From the NCBI GenBank assembly GCA_019009955.1, contig CM032228.1:69053501-69117500 (forward strand): a stretch of DNA of 64,000 bases, read 5' to 3'. The notes below the pieces were generated by a model. It was given only the letters and a program-made list of their open reading frames with translations, was not told the DNA's origin and made no database searches. The number at the start of each line of letters is the position of its first letter. Position 1 is the first letter of the stretch. Positions 1-10,652 of this stretch are shown in pieces. This stretch comes from Riptortus pedestris (lineage: Eukaryota > Arthropoda > Insecta > Hemiptera > Alydidae). A program made the translations under genes and the position numbers.

Positions 1-519
1 TCATCCGTCCCCACACTTCAGTATTTGAGCAGCCTTACCTAGGTTAGGTAGATCCCATATTCTTCTTGGAATGACCCTTTAAGGTCATGAGCAAGATTTC
101 TTTGACGTTATAATCTTTTTTCCACATGTCGATGTTTCAATCGGTATTCTTAAATCATTCTCTACCAAGCACCTCTTGTGGAGTTTATATTACATCAAAC
201 AACGGATTCTTTTGACATGGATTAACCATTTCCTTTGAAATTAATGATATCAAGCTTGATTTTTTAATACATTGGTACGTCTCGATATCTTGTCCTTTGG
301 CTTTATTTACTCTTTTATGACGGCAAACATTATACTACAAGTTCTTTCCAAGAATTACGATGCCCTCTGCTGAAGTTCATCTTCCCGACCCGTCGGTCAA
401 TTTTACATAATACAAAATAAGTAACTATTCTCAAATTTATATGTCAAGGTTGCAGTATTTAGAAAAGCCTTCGGTATTATACAGTGCACATGTTTATTTC
501 ATTATCTGTGACTCATCCC
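1..519. other. AT-rich stretch, nothing recognised
   Basis: No protein, RNA gene or repeat is recognised here. It is the left flank of the satellite; the first monomer-like sequence appears near 520. A 64-codon plus-strand ORF at 441-635 runs into the satellite and the piggyBac end and is not considered real. Confidence 0.5.
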
Positions 520-580
520 CCACTATCCCATTAATCGGCTATTCCACTGCCAACATTTATAGATCCACTACCCAAATTAA
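520..580. repeat. Satellite monomers left of the piggyBac insertion
   Basis: About 1.4 monomers of the 43-44 bp satellite (…ATTAATCGGCTATTCCACTG…) stop at a TTAA at 577-580. The array resumes after the second TTAA at 2229-2232, so the transposon split a pre-existing array. Confidence 0.8.
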
Positions 581-751
581 CCCTAGAATAGTACCTATAC
601 AAAACAATAGTGAATTGTACCTATACGTCTTATAGACGTACAGCCCTGAAAAGTGCCAAAAAATGGTATAATAAATATTTTATATTCTGTAAATGTCAAT
701 AAATATTAATTTCTTCTTCTATTTGCATACTTACTACATATCATAGAATGA

Positions 752-811
752 AAAACTGCTCTTAGAATTAAAATATTAAACAAAACTGCTCTTAGAATTA
801 AAATATTAAAC
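752..811. repeat. 30-bp direct tandem duplication inside the piggyBac element
   Basis: The sequence beginning AAAACTGCTCTTAGAATTAA occurs twice in immediate tandem (752-781 and 782-811). It overlaps the 3' end of the transposase-like ORF, so the last codons of that ORF come from the repeat. Confidence 0.85.
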
Positions 812-1829
812 AAAACTGCAAGTAAGAAAACATCATTATAGAAAATAAATTCCCAGGAATTTTTTCAGGTTTTTTTTTCAACCAGGTAAAAATGTTTAAA
901 TGAAAGGATGAGGTATATAAAAAACACTTTAATGTTTTAAAATTGGTCATAAATTCATTATTTTTTACAAACTTGGCAAATGTTGAAACAATGTTCGCCA
1001 CACACTGGCTTTCCTCTCGAGTTTCTCGTGAATCAAAACGGAGAGTGTTGAGCAAAAAATGATGTCTTTTTGCAGAAAATGAGGCATGATATTTTTGACC
1101 GCATTCTTTCGTGTTGTGTAACGTTTCGATCTTCATATGGTTGTCTTTCTTAGCCCCTGCGAGAATTGTCACACCGATAAGGGCTCTAAGCTCGACCAAT
1201 GATTGGTCCTTCAAAGCAGAAGCATTGATGTTTTTATATGACTCTCTTTGCTTTGAAATTTCAGCATTTGTGTTTTGCACTATAATGCTCAACATCGATG
1301 GAGTAAAAAATAGATTGAAGCACTCAAGAGGGTCGGAAACACCTACAGCATCATTTTTGGTTTTTCGTCTGACATGTATAATGTTTTTAGCTGCGGTTTT
1401 GCCAGATGATCGTGGAAAGGGAGTAGTTTTCCAGGAAAAACCATTACGCCCAAACATATTGTCACAATCAGGGCGCAGCTTTTTGTTCTGATGTGAATGG
1501 TCCTCACAATCTTGGCCAGACCTCTTCCGCTTTTTAGATGATCTTGTGGCTTGTTTTACTGGCCCTGACTTTTGAGATCTAGGTATAGATCCAGATGGTG
1601 TTGAAGTTGATTGAATCGTTTGAAGTATCCTCTCCTCTATATCTTCATCTTCTTCAGAAGAAGCTTCATAGTCTGGATCTAAATCAGAATCATCAGGATC
1701 CTCGGGAAAAGCATCCTCATCTACCTCAAGATCGTCTTCTACCTCGCTGCATTCTGATTCGGCCCTCTGACGAAGTAATTCTTCTAATACTTCCTCATCT
1801 GTTGTGAACAATTTGCGTGTCTTGGACAT
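798..1829 (-). CDS. piggyBac transposase N-terminal fragment (343 aa, catalytic part missing)
   Basis: Residues 10-72 are strongly acidic and residues 88-104 are a basic cluster (SSKKRKR) resembling a nuclear localisation signal. The segment GFSWKTTPFP (about 130-139) and the stretch from about 165 (DPLECFNLFFTPSMLSIIVQ), through ELRALIGVTILAG to HHFLLNTLRFDSRE, match the start of the piggyBac transposase domain (DDE_Tnp_1_7). Family members are usually 500-600 aa with catalytic aspartates in the second half. Here similarity fades near residue 290, just before the usual first catalytic aspartate, and about 50 unrelated residues follow. The start chosen is the ATG before the acidic region. It is probably an inactive relic; a truncated DNA-binding or regulatory product is possible but unsupported. 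Confidence 0.75.
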   Translation of the reverse strand: MSKTRKLFTTDEEVLEELLRQRAESECSEVEDDLEVDEDAFPEDPDDSDLDPDYEASSEEDEDIEERILQTIQSTSTPSGSIPRSQKSGPVKQATRSSKKRKRSGQDCEDHSHQNKKLRPDCDNMFGRNGFSWKTTPFPRSSGKTAAKNIIHVRRKTKNDAVGVSDPLECFNLFFTPSMLSIIVQNTNAEISKQRESYKNINASALKDQSLVELRALIGVTILAGAKKDNHMKIETLHNTKECGQKYHASFSAKRHHFLLNTLRFDSRETREESQCVANIVSTFAKFVKNNEFMTNFKTLKCFLYTSSFHLNIFTWLKKKPEKIPGNLFSIMMFSYLQFCLIF

Positions 1830-1877
1830 CTGAAACGTTAGAAAAATTGCTGTGAATGTGAAGATTCTAACGTATCA

Positions 1878-2045
1878 ATGGTACCACCACTACGCCAGTC
1901 AGACGTGTAAAAATAACCTCATAAATAGTATCAATACGTCTGAAAGACGTATGAAGGTAACCCTGTGAATGGTATCAATACGTATCCAGGACGTATAAAA
2001 ATACATCAAGAATAGTACCAACACGCCTGAGAGGCGTAGTAGGAT
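1878..2045. repeat. Four 44-bp tandem repeats with 15-bp palindromes in the piggyBac 5' region
   Basis: Palindrome-like 15-mers of the form ACGYMTNNNRGRCGT start at 1892, 1936, 1980 and 2023, spaced 44, 44 and 43 bp. Each is preceded by a variant of AATRGTAYCAAT. Related 15-mers lie at 625-639 and 2196-2210 next to the two termini. The array lies just upstream of the transposase ORF, where such repeats could act as transposase-binding or promoter sites; that role is inference. Confidence 0.75.
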
Positions 2046-2647
2046 TTGTTAGAAAAAATGCACTGACCTTGATGTGAACACTTTTGAGGTTTGAAGTACA
2101 CTAATCCTCCAATGGAGAGTCAGGTGTAGCATATCTAGAAGGCAGGGGTATTATTCTCCTCCAAAACAAAATGGCGGCCGTTCAACTACTGAACTACGTC
2201 TAATAGGCGTATACGTACCATTCTAGGGTTAAACGTCTTTCCATTGCCAACGCTTTATCGATCGCTAACCTATTAATCGGCTTTTCCAAGGCCAACGCTA
2301 ACCGACCGCTAGCCTATTAATCGGCTTTCCACTGCCAACACTTACCGACCGCTAACCTATTAATCGACTTTCCACTGCCAACGCTTATCGACTACTAGCC
2401 TATTAATCGGCTTTCCACTGCCAACACTTTCCGACCGCTAGCCTATTAATCGGCTTTTCTACTGTCAACCATATCGATCGCTAGCCTTTAAATCGGTTTT
2501 TCTACTCCCAACTCATATCGATCGCTAACCTATTAATCGGCATTTCCACTGCCAACACGTATCGACCACTAGCCTATTAATCGGCTTTCCACTGCCAACA
2601 CTTACCGACCGCTAGCATATTAATCGCCTATTGGATTGCCAACGTTT

Positions 2648-3783
2648 ATCGATCGCTAGCCTATTAATCGGCTTTTCCACCACCAACGCTTATTGACCGC
2701 TAGCCATTAATTGACTTTCCCCTGCCAACGCTTATCATCCACTAGCCTACTAATCGGCTTTTCCAATTCCAACACTTATAGACAGCTAGCGTATACATCG
2801 GCTTTTCTACTGCCAACACTTATTGACCGCTAGCCTATTGACCGGCTTTTCCAAGGCCAACGCCTATCGACTACTAGCCTATTACTCGGGGTTTCCACAG
2901 CGAACGCTTACCGACCGCTAGCCTATTAATCGGCTTTCCACTGCCAACACTTACCAACCGCTAGCCTATTAATCGCCTATTGGATTGCCAACGCTTATCG
3001 ATCGCTAGCCTATTAATCGGCTTTTCCACCACCAACGCTTATTGACCGCTAGCCTATTAATCGACTTTTCTACAGCCAAAGCTTATCATCCACTAGCCTA
3101 CTAATCGGCTTTTCTATTGCCAACGCTTATAGACAGCTAGCGTATACATCGGCTTTTCCACTGCCAACATTTATTGACCACTAGCCAATTAAACGGCTTT
3201 GCATTGTCAACGCTTATCGATCGCTAGCCTATTAATCGGCTTTTCCACCACCAACGCTTATTGACCGCTAGCCATTAATTGACTTTCCACTGCCAACGCT
3301 TATCATCCACTAGCCTACTAATCGGCTTTTCCAATTCCAACACTTATAGACAGCTAGCGTATACATCGGCTTTTCTACTGCCAACACTTATTGACCGCTA
3401 GCCTATTGACCGGCTTTTCCAAGGCCAACGCCTATCGACTACTAGCCTATTACTCGGGGTTTCCACAGCGAACGCTTACCGACCGCTAGCCTATTAATCG
3501 GCTTTCCACTGCCAACACTTACCGACCGCTAGCCTATTAATCGCCTATTGGGTTGCCAACGCTTATCGATCGCTAGCCTATTAATTGGCTTTTCCACCAC
3601 CAACGCTTATTGACCGCTAGCCTATTAATCGACTTTTCTACAGCCAAAGCTTATCATCCACTAGCCTACTAATCGGCTTTTCTATTGCCAACGCTTATAG
3701 ACAGCTAGCGTATACATCGGCTTTTCCACTGCCAACATTTATTGACCACTAGCCAATTAAACGGCTTTGCATTGTCAACGCTT
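2648..3783. repeat. Higher-order repeat of the satellite: two 568-bp units
   Basis: Diagnostic variants recur at a fixed offset: TTACTCGGGGTTTCCACAGC near 2882 and 3450, and TCTACAGCCAAAGC at 3069 and 3637, both 568 bp apart. Thirteen diverged monomers therefore form a higher-order unit present twice (about 2648-3215 and 3216-3783). Confidence 0.85.
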
Positions 3784-3799
3784 ATCGACCGCTAGCCTA

Positions 3800-4300
3800 T
3801 TAAGCGGCTTTGCATTGCCAACATTTATCGACCACTAGCCTATTAATCGGCTTTTCCACTGCCAACATTTATCGACCACTAGCCTATTAAGCGGCTTTGC
3901 ATTGCCAACATTTATCGACCACTAGCCTATTAATCGGCTTTGCATTGCCAACATTTATCGACCACTAGCCTATTAAGCGGCTTTGCATTGCCAACATTTA
4001 TCGACCACTAGCCTATTAAGCGGCTTTGCATTGCCAACATTTATCGACCACTAGCCTATTAAGCGGCTTTGCATTGCCAACATTTATCGACCACTAGCCT
4101 ATTAATCGGCTTTGCATTGCCAACATTTATCGACCACTAGCCTATTAAGCGGCTTTGCATTGCCAACATTTATCGACCACTAGCCTATTAATCGGCTTTG
4201 CATTGCCAACATTTATCGACCACTAGCCTATTAAGCGGCTTTGCATTGCCAACATTTATCGACCACTAGCCTATTAATCGGCTTTCCCTCTGCCAACACT
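3800..4300. repeat. Locally homogenised satellite block
   Basis: About eleven nearly identical 43-bp monomers differ mainly at one position (CTATTAAGCGG or CTATTAATCGG). This contrasts with the diverged higher-order block to the left and suggests recent local amplification or gene conversion. Confidence 0.8.
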
Positions 4301-4493
4301 TACCGACCGCTAGCCTATTAAGCGGCTTTGCATTGCCAACATTTCCGACCACTAGACTATTAATCGGCTTTTCCACTGCCAACATTTATCGACCACTATC
4401 CAATTAAACGGCTTTCCATTGCCAACGCTTATCGACCGCTGGCCTATTAAGCGGCTTTGTATTGTCAACGCTTATCGACCGCTTGCCTATTAA

Positions 4494-6182
4494 CCCTAGA
4501 ACTACCAAGGGGGGGGGGGGCTCCTTGAGCCCACAACTTTTTGTTTTTGTTCCCTATAACCCAATTTTAATGGGATATTTTTGATATTTTATGTATTCCT
4601 CAGAAAAGCATCCTAGAGTGAGGGCATAACAATAAAATTAAATAAAAAAATTTCTATGTTGAGAAAAAAATGTTTTTTTGACGTATGGGCTTGAGGAGCC
4701 CCCCCCCCTTGGTAATGCAAGGGGTAGTTATACACTTATGTACCACGGGGGGGGGGCTCCTCGAGCCCACTGATATTTAATACTATTTTTAACTAGTAAT
4801 TCAAGTGTTATTAATTATATTGCTCAAATAATAATTACTTTGATGTAATTTTAACATACACAAACCTTCTCAAGTTTTTTTTTTCTCAAAAAAAATATAT
4901 ATATTCTCCCCATATAATTTTTTTTCATATAAAAATATATTATTGAGATGGTTATAATTATTGCTCCTGATAGGTACTTTTTTAGAAAAGAGAAGATTTT
5001 CTAGGTTGTTCCCAACTAGGGGAACAGTTAGTCCATGCTGCATCCTGGATAAACACTCGGAAAAAAAAATATTGTGCAAAAGCACCGATAATTGCATTAC
5101 GAATCTGATAATTATATTTTCTTAAATTATTATTCTATTATAATGTTATAATAACTTAGATATAGATAACTTTTTATTCTAACAATGTTTAGATATGTTC
5201 CTCCAGTAGAATAAAATTGCATTTAATTTAAAGTCATCTTTTTTCCCCATCCGAACTTTTTTTTTTAATTTATTTTTATTTTTGTATTTAATTTTTTTTT
5301 TTTCACAGGTGTCATAAGAAACGTTCATTAAACATAATCCAATAGAAATAAAAATTTAAAAAAAATTATAGAACCAAAATAAAAGGTTTTTAAGGTTGTG
5401 GGCTCGAGGAGCCCCCCCCCCTTGGCAATGCAAGGGGTAGTTATACACTTAAGTACCAAGGGGGGGGGGCTCCTCGAGCCCACTGATATTTAATACTATT
5501 TTTAACTAGTAATTCAAGTGTTATTAATTATATTGCTCAAATAATAATTACTTTGATGTAATTTTAACATACACAAACCTTCTCAATTTTTTTTTTTCTC
5601 AAAAAAAATATATATATTCTCCCCATATAATTTTTTTTCATATAAAAATATATTATTGAGATGGTTATAATTATTGCTCCTGATAGGTACTTTTTTAGAA
5701 AAGAGAAGATTTTCTAGGTTGTTCCCAACTAGGGGAACAGTTAGTCCATGCTGCATCCTGGATAAACACTCGGAAAAAAAAATATTGTGCAAAAGCACCG
5801 ATAATTGCATTACGAATCTGATAATTATATTTTCTTAAATTATTATTCTATTATAATGTTATAATAACTTAGATATAGATAACTTTTTATTCTAACAATG
5901 TTTAGATATGTTCCTCCAGTAGAATAAAATTGCATTTAATTTAAAGTCATCTTTTTTCCCCATCCGAACTTTTTTTTTTAATTTATTTTTATTTTTGTAT
6001 ATAATTTTTTTTTTTTTCACAGGTGTCATAAGAAACGTTCATTAAACATAATCCAATAGAAATAAAAATTTAAAAAAAATTATAGAACCAAAATAAAAGG
6101 TTTTTAAGGTTGTGGGCTCGAGGAGCCCCCCCCCCCCCCCTTGGTAATCCATGCGACCTGGGAGAGGTCGGTAATACTAGGG
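4494..6182. mobile_element. TTAA-flanked non-autonomous element with nested C/G-tract inverted repeats, 1689 bp
   Basis: The termini CCCTAGAACTACC (4494) and, reversed, CCCTAGTATTACC (6182) are imperfect inverted repeats flanked by TTAA at 4490-4493 and 6183-6186. The first bases, CCCTAGAA, equal those of the piggyBac element at 581. Inside are three modules, each bounded by inverted repeats of the type G(8-11)CTCCTCGAGCCCAC and its complement: a short one (about 4506-4715) and two long near-identical ones. No transposase is encoded. It is probably a MITE-like rider of a piggyBac-type transposase. Confidence 0.75.
4742..6143. repeat. Two near-identical modules, period about 713 bp, each with inverted C/G ends
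   Basis: Module 1 (4742-5430) and module 2 (5456-6143) are almost identical apart from homopolymer lengths. Each starts with a G tract plus CTCCTCGAGCCCAC and ends with GTGGGCTCGAGGAGC plus a C tract. The linker contains AATGCAAGGGGTAGTTATAC. The same 75-codon minus-strand ORF in both modules merely reflects the duplication. Confidence 0.85.
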
Positions 6183-6680
6183 TTAATCGGCTTTCCCTCT
6201 GCCAACGCTTATCGACCGCTAGTCTATTAATCGGCTTTCCCTCTGCCAACGCTTATCGACCGCTAGTCTATTAAGCGGCTTTCCACTGCCAACGCTTATC
6301 GACCGCTAGTCTATTAATCGGCTTTCCCTCTGCCAACGCTTATCGACCGCTAGCCTATTAATCGGCTTTCCATTGCAAACGCTTATCGACCGCTAGCCTA
6401 TTAAGCGGCTTTGCATTGCCAACGCTTATCGACCGCTTGCCTATTAATCGGTTTTCCCACTGCCAACGCTTATCGACCACTAGCCTATTATGCTGTTTTC
6501 CTCTGCCAACGCTTATCGACCGCTAGTCTATTAATCGGCTTTCCCTCTGCCAACGCTTATCGACCGCTAGTCTATTAATCGGCTTTCCCTCTGCCAACGC
6601 TTATCGACCGCTAGTCTATTAAGCGGCTTTCCACTGCCAACGCTTATCGACCGCTAGTCTATTAATCGGGGTTTCCACAC
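6183..6680. repeat. Satellite array, right part (about 11 monomers)
   Basis: Same 43-44 bp monomer, resuming exactly at the TTAA that ends the second insertion. It stops after ATTAATCGGGGTTTCCACAC, then unique AT-rich sequence begins. Confidence 0.9.
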
Positions 6681-7555
6681 TCAAAATTACAAAAATCATT
6701 TAAAAATTTCATTACTTTAATGATCAAGTGAGTTATCCATTTCTTTGATTCTCATTTGTCCATGGTTTTTATTTCTTCATTACTATTTATTATTTTTGTC
6801 TTTTTATGTGAATTTTGTCTTTAGAAGGTGCCCGATGGATTAACAATGAAGGTAGATCGCTGCATAATAAACGACGATACACGTTTTTAGGTGTTTTGTT
6901 TACAATTTTGAAATTAGTTGAAGTTCTCTATAAGATCTTATTTTCTACTTAGCATTCTCATTCGTTCGGGACCACAGAATATTTGACAAAGAGCTCAATT
7001 TGAATGGCAAGCACGATTACACTAAACGCCGATAGGGGTTGTCCGTGAAGTCAGCTAACGTGTAATTTCGAGGACGCAGATGTCTTCTTCAAAGCCACCT
7101 GACACTCCCAGACAGAAAATGTTCATTTAATATTGTAATAACCCGGAGCCCCTCTAGAGGTTGTGCACTCCGCCAGGACCAAAGGAAGAAATATATAAAC
7201 CATATTCATTAGGGGACCATTAGTGAAGGAGTGTCTCAGACAGCGCAGGTGAACACTGCTTCCTGAATACTATTAGCATCTGGTATGTTGCTGTAATGGC
7301 ACAGGCTTGTATATAAAAATTTGCTCACTGTTCGTGGACAGTTTCACAGATAGCCTTATTAATATTTAACGAAGAAAAAAAAACTGAACAAATTGACTCC
7401 ATAAAAAATACCTATTGACAACATTGATAATTCTTGCTGGTAGTTATTTTCTGTCATAACAGCAATTAAGAAGCCGCCCAGGTGAAATATACGTATAATT
7501 ACTGTCGTCGAATTACGATATTAATCTAATGTTCGTTGAAATGTGAGATGTTGGA
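6681..7555. other. Unique AT-rich sequence, nothing recognised
   Basis: No coding potential or repeat is recognised. A short GC-richer patch lies at about 7020-7260. Confidence 0.45.
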
Positions 7556-8155
7556 AGACAAGAGTCCGCTTTGCAGGGGCTGAGTCTACTAAGCAGATTT
7601 TTCACGCCCTGGATCGTGCGCACGTGGTTTTATCTCACCCAAATATTTTTTTATTTCAGTAAAGTAAAATTCAGATGAGTAGCAGCAAGTAGTTTACTGA
7701 AGGCTGACAGCAAGTAAGTACCAATAACACCCATAATATTTGATTTACGATTAAAAGTATATAACAAGAGAAGAGAGAGAGTAGAAAATCAATAGTTCAC
7801 TAAGGTTGGTTTTATAATGTACCTACATGTATATGGAAAACAAACGTTAAAACTACAACACTGATTTTTATTTAGTTGCAAAATATACATAATTACATTT
7901 TAATAACATAATTTATAAACTTGAATAAAAAAAAAAGAAAAAAAAAAAAAAAGAGAAATACGTTTAGCAGAACTCGACATTTTGTTGTTCAAAGATAAGA
8001 CAGAAGAAAATATAAGCATTCACAACTTTCTCTTGTTCACATCTGGTTGTACCTGTTGTCTACAACGTTCATTATGTTACCATGGCAACGAATGCTGCCA
8101 ATACAACCACAATGGATGATTTCCCTTAATGAAAAAAGGTGATAAAAAAATGGAA
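7556..8155 (-). mobile_element. Possible degenerate HINE-A copy
   Basis: An L-end-like sequence (AGTCCGCTTTGCAGGGGCTG, then CTAAGCAGATTT) lies at 7560-7605. A core-like phrase TTTACTGAAGGCTGA follows near 7692, and GATGATTTCCCTTAATG near 8113 resembles the R end. The middle is too diverged to be sure. A run of A at 7926-7952 interrupts it. Confidence 0.35.
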
Positions 8156-8641
8156 CATCATTCATTTATTTATTTCTCGTTCTACAGGTACCGCCGAAGT
8201 TTTTACGTCAACACTAACAAGATGGGCCCCAATACAAATAAGCTGACAACATTGAAGCACACGGTAAAAACAAAACAAAGAGGTGCACCCTTAATCGAAT
8301 ATTACCCTTCAATGGCAAAATGCATACGGAACAATACAGAAATATGAGGGTAATATCAGAAAGAATTTTACCTACATAAAATAGTTAGAAATGCAGCATT
8401 TATAAAATGATGAGTTTATTGTGATAAATTTTATACAGAACTATAAGTCATACATAAATGAGCGTTGTAAAAATATATATATCATTATGACAACATATTG
8501 AAAGTTTACCAGCTTTTTCCAGGAAGGGTAGGATTACGAATTGTATTTAGTGCGTTCGCCATTAAATAAAATACTTTTCCTCACGCAAGAATGTTATTAC
8601 TAAGTTTATATAAGACAAACACCTGAGTAAAACGTTTTCAG

Positions 8642-8862
8642 ACCCAAGGGGACGCCTTATTTATCTTGAGTCACCGAAAGCCATCCAGATCAAGGGTACA
8701 TTTGTAAGAGCATTGCGTGCCGAGTATACTTTCGTGCAAAAAGCATTGCGCAAATCACTCAGCGAGGGCGTCAAAGGGGCCAAAAAGAGGAGTTGCACTT
8801 CCAAATCCATTGAAAGGTATCGTGCGGAGCACCTCTGGAACAGGCTCCAGCTCGTAAAAACG
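8642..8862 (+). CDS. Candidate exon, unrecognised protein
   Basis: The frame is open from 8614 to 8970 in a GC-richer patch. A plausible acceptor (ACGTTTTCAG, ending 8641) and donor (ACG|GTAAGC at 8863) bracket 221 bp. The reading begins PRGRLIYLESPKAIQ and ends NRLQLVKT, rich in K, R and L, with no domain recognised. The opposite strand is also open over 8661-8906, so this could be chance in GC-richer DNA. There is no supporting neighbour exon. Confidence 0.22.
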
Positions 8863-8970
8863 GTAAGCCGCTTCTGGAGAAAAATGAAACCAGTATTACC
8901 TTGCATTCAGCTGGAGAAGTTATGGCAGCTTGCTTGGGCCTTTATTCGCCTCGTAATGAAGGGCCTGTGA

Positions 8971-9977
8971 ACGGCGGAAGTCTGCTCACATACTTCGGCA
9001 TTTTCTAAAGGCCAGAATTCCTTCCCTGTTCCAATTAAAAAAAATACATATTCCATATTTGCACTGCTTTCCTACTTTCGGTATTGATTACTTTATTATT
9101 TTTTAAATGAATCAACTTCGAATTTATCGGGCTGGAATATTTAGTCAGGGAATGGCTTACTATTTCAATAGATTTGTCCTCTACGAAACAGCTTCCCATT
9201 CTGAAAAAAAAATACCACACACAGACTGACAATATTATTTATAACTTTGAAGTGCTTCAGTATCCATTGGTCCCTCTACTGTCCAGCACCTCGGAAGAAA
9301 TCACTGCAGCTTCGTCTAGCTGGAATCCAACGGTGGTAATCACTCACATTAACTTTACTCTTTCGACGACAATTTGACACATATTTTGTATGGAATCAAG
9401 GACATTCTAGATTTTTGGGTAAATAAACTGATGATAAAGCAACAATATCAGCTCGTAAATTCTCCGAAATTACAGAATGTTACTCATAAATAGCGAAGAC
9501 CCGCCTTATATATTTAATACAAACAGACAATGTGAACAAATGTCAGCCGTATTGAACGATAACCAAGAAAGGAAAACACTTAAAGATTTTCATTTCGGGA
9601 TTTATCAAAATATACGAACAAAAAAGAAACACCGACTTTAGATGAAACAATTTCTAACAGTACACTATTGTGTACCGAAATATATTTTAACAGACGAAAA
9701 ACTCATGAGCGCACGAATTTTTACTACCGGAGGGACATACACCCATCTTATACATGTCTATAGACTGCTGTCAAAAGAAAGAGCCAGTAATGAAAATAAC
9801 AAACCGATGGCCATTTGACAATAAAATTTTATTCTATAAGTGTAATAAAGTGCTTAGGATATATTCTGAAGTATTACACCAGAAAATAAGTTATAGAACT
9901 AATTATTATAGGTAAATTGCTTGCATACTAAAAAAAGTATTTCTCCCGTGACGTTCTTATTTATATATTAGAGTTAC

Positions 9978-9979
<2 letters not shown>
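8971..9979. other. Unique AT-rich sequence
   Basis: Nothing recognised. Short ORFs of 65-67 codons on both strands show no family resemblance. Confidence 0.45.

Positions 9980-10040
<61 letters not shown>
9980..10040. repeat. (TA)n microsatellite
   Basis: About 60 bp of uninterrupted TA. No HINE-A sequence is seen on its right, unlike most AT tracts in the window. Confidence 0.9.
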
Positions 10041-10042
<2 letters not shown>

Positions 10043-10421
10043 CAAACAAAATTAGCTACCCCTTTTTTGGGTGTACTCCAAGAAGGCCAACCTCCTTATC
10101 TGCCTTTTTGAGGTAATTGTATTAAATTTAACTTTTTGGGAAACATAATTTCCCATGGGGTGTTGTTAAGGGAGCAGCTTAAGTTGATCTTTATTTTTCT
10201 ATAAATGGAATATTACAGAAGATAACAATTCTGATGGACGCGTTTAGTATTTTCATAAACATGTTCCTTATTACTTCCTGATTTATACTAAGATATTCAA
10301 GATAAAGTACTGTAGATTTGGGTATAGTTCTTCTGTATCCAAACAGCAGAACTTTCACACTCCAATTTTCTATTTTATATTTTTCTTCTTCTTATTATGT
10401 ACCCAATATTTTTATGTACTC

Positions 10422-10590
10422 TTCATAGTTTCGTGGCAAGGGTCACCATTAAAAAACATTAGATAGCACCTGAAGAGGTGCTACGTAAGTCACGAAATAT
10501 GGAGGCTAGTATGAACAAAGTTTGCGAGGAAAAAAATGTTTTTTTTATTGGTGGCCCTTGCCATGAAACAATGAAGAACATATTTTTTTT
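10422..10590 (+). mobile_element. Inverted-repeat element with PLE-type hammerhead-like core
   Basis: Arms of about 40 bp (TTCATAGTTTCGTGGCAAGG… and, reversed, …CCTTGCCATGAAACAATGAA) enclose a centre containing CTGAAGAGGTG, a 10-nt loop, then CACGAAA. The order CTGANGA, one extra base, short stem, GAAA is the same as at the PLE unit junctions near 38.6 kb. The right part is shared with 25335-25450, and its tail with 56750-56790. It may derive from the terminal repeat of another PLE. In this copy a competing hairpin (AGCACC/GGTGCT) could mask the core. Confidence 0.45.
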
Positions 10591-10652
10591 TTCGAAATTT
10601 AATGCTTTCGCTTGTTTTTCGAATCTGACTGTTGGGTCTATAACTATAACCT

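Larger units (their letters stand above)
581..2228 (-). mobile_element. piggyBac-like element, 1648 bp, flanked by TTAA on both sides
   Basis: The left terminus CCCTAGAATAGTACCTATAC (581-600) matches the reverse complement of 2209-2228 at 18 of 20 positions. Both ends abut TTAA (577-580 and 2229-2232), the target duplicated by the piggyBac superfamily. The only sizeable ORF runs on the minus strand and covers just the N-terminal part of a transposase, so this copy is an internally deleted, non-autonomous derivative. Subterminal 15-bp palindromes occur near both ends. Satellite sequence continues on both sides without other loss. Confidence 0.9.
2229..4493. repeat. Satellite array, 43-44 bp monomer (about 52 copies)
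   Basis: The monomer reads roughly CTATTAATCGGCTTTTCCAC followed by TGCCAACGCTTATCGACCGC and TAGC. It is tandemly repeated without spacers, is clearly GC-richer than the surrounding DNA, and carries TTAA in nearly every unit. Divergence between monomers is highest on the left and lowest at 3800-4300. No ORF is maintained. The array ends at TTAA 4490-4493, where a second TTAA element is inserted. Confidence 0.93.

Noticed and set aside
798..1829. Intact, active piggyBac transposase
   Set aside because: The catalytic half is missing; similarity ends near residue 290 of 343.
2229..4493. Regular short repeats resembling a CRISPR array
   Set aside because: Monomers abut with no unique spacers, and the context is eukaryotic transposon-rich DNA; this is a satellite.
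4870..5810. Two near-identical 75-codon minus-strand ORFs
   Set aside because: They are duplicates because the module is duplicated; no conserved domain, and they end in low-complexity sequence.
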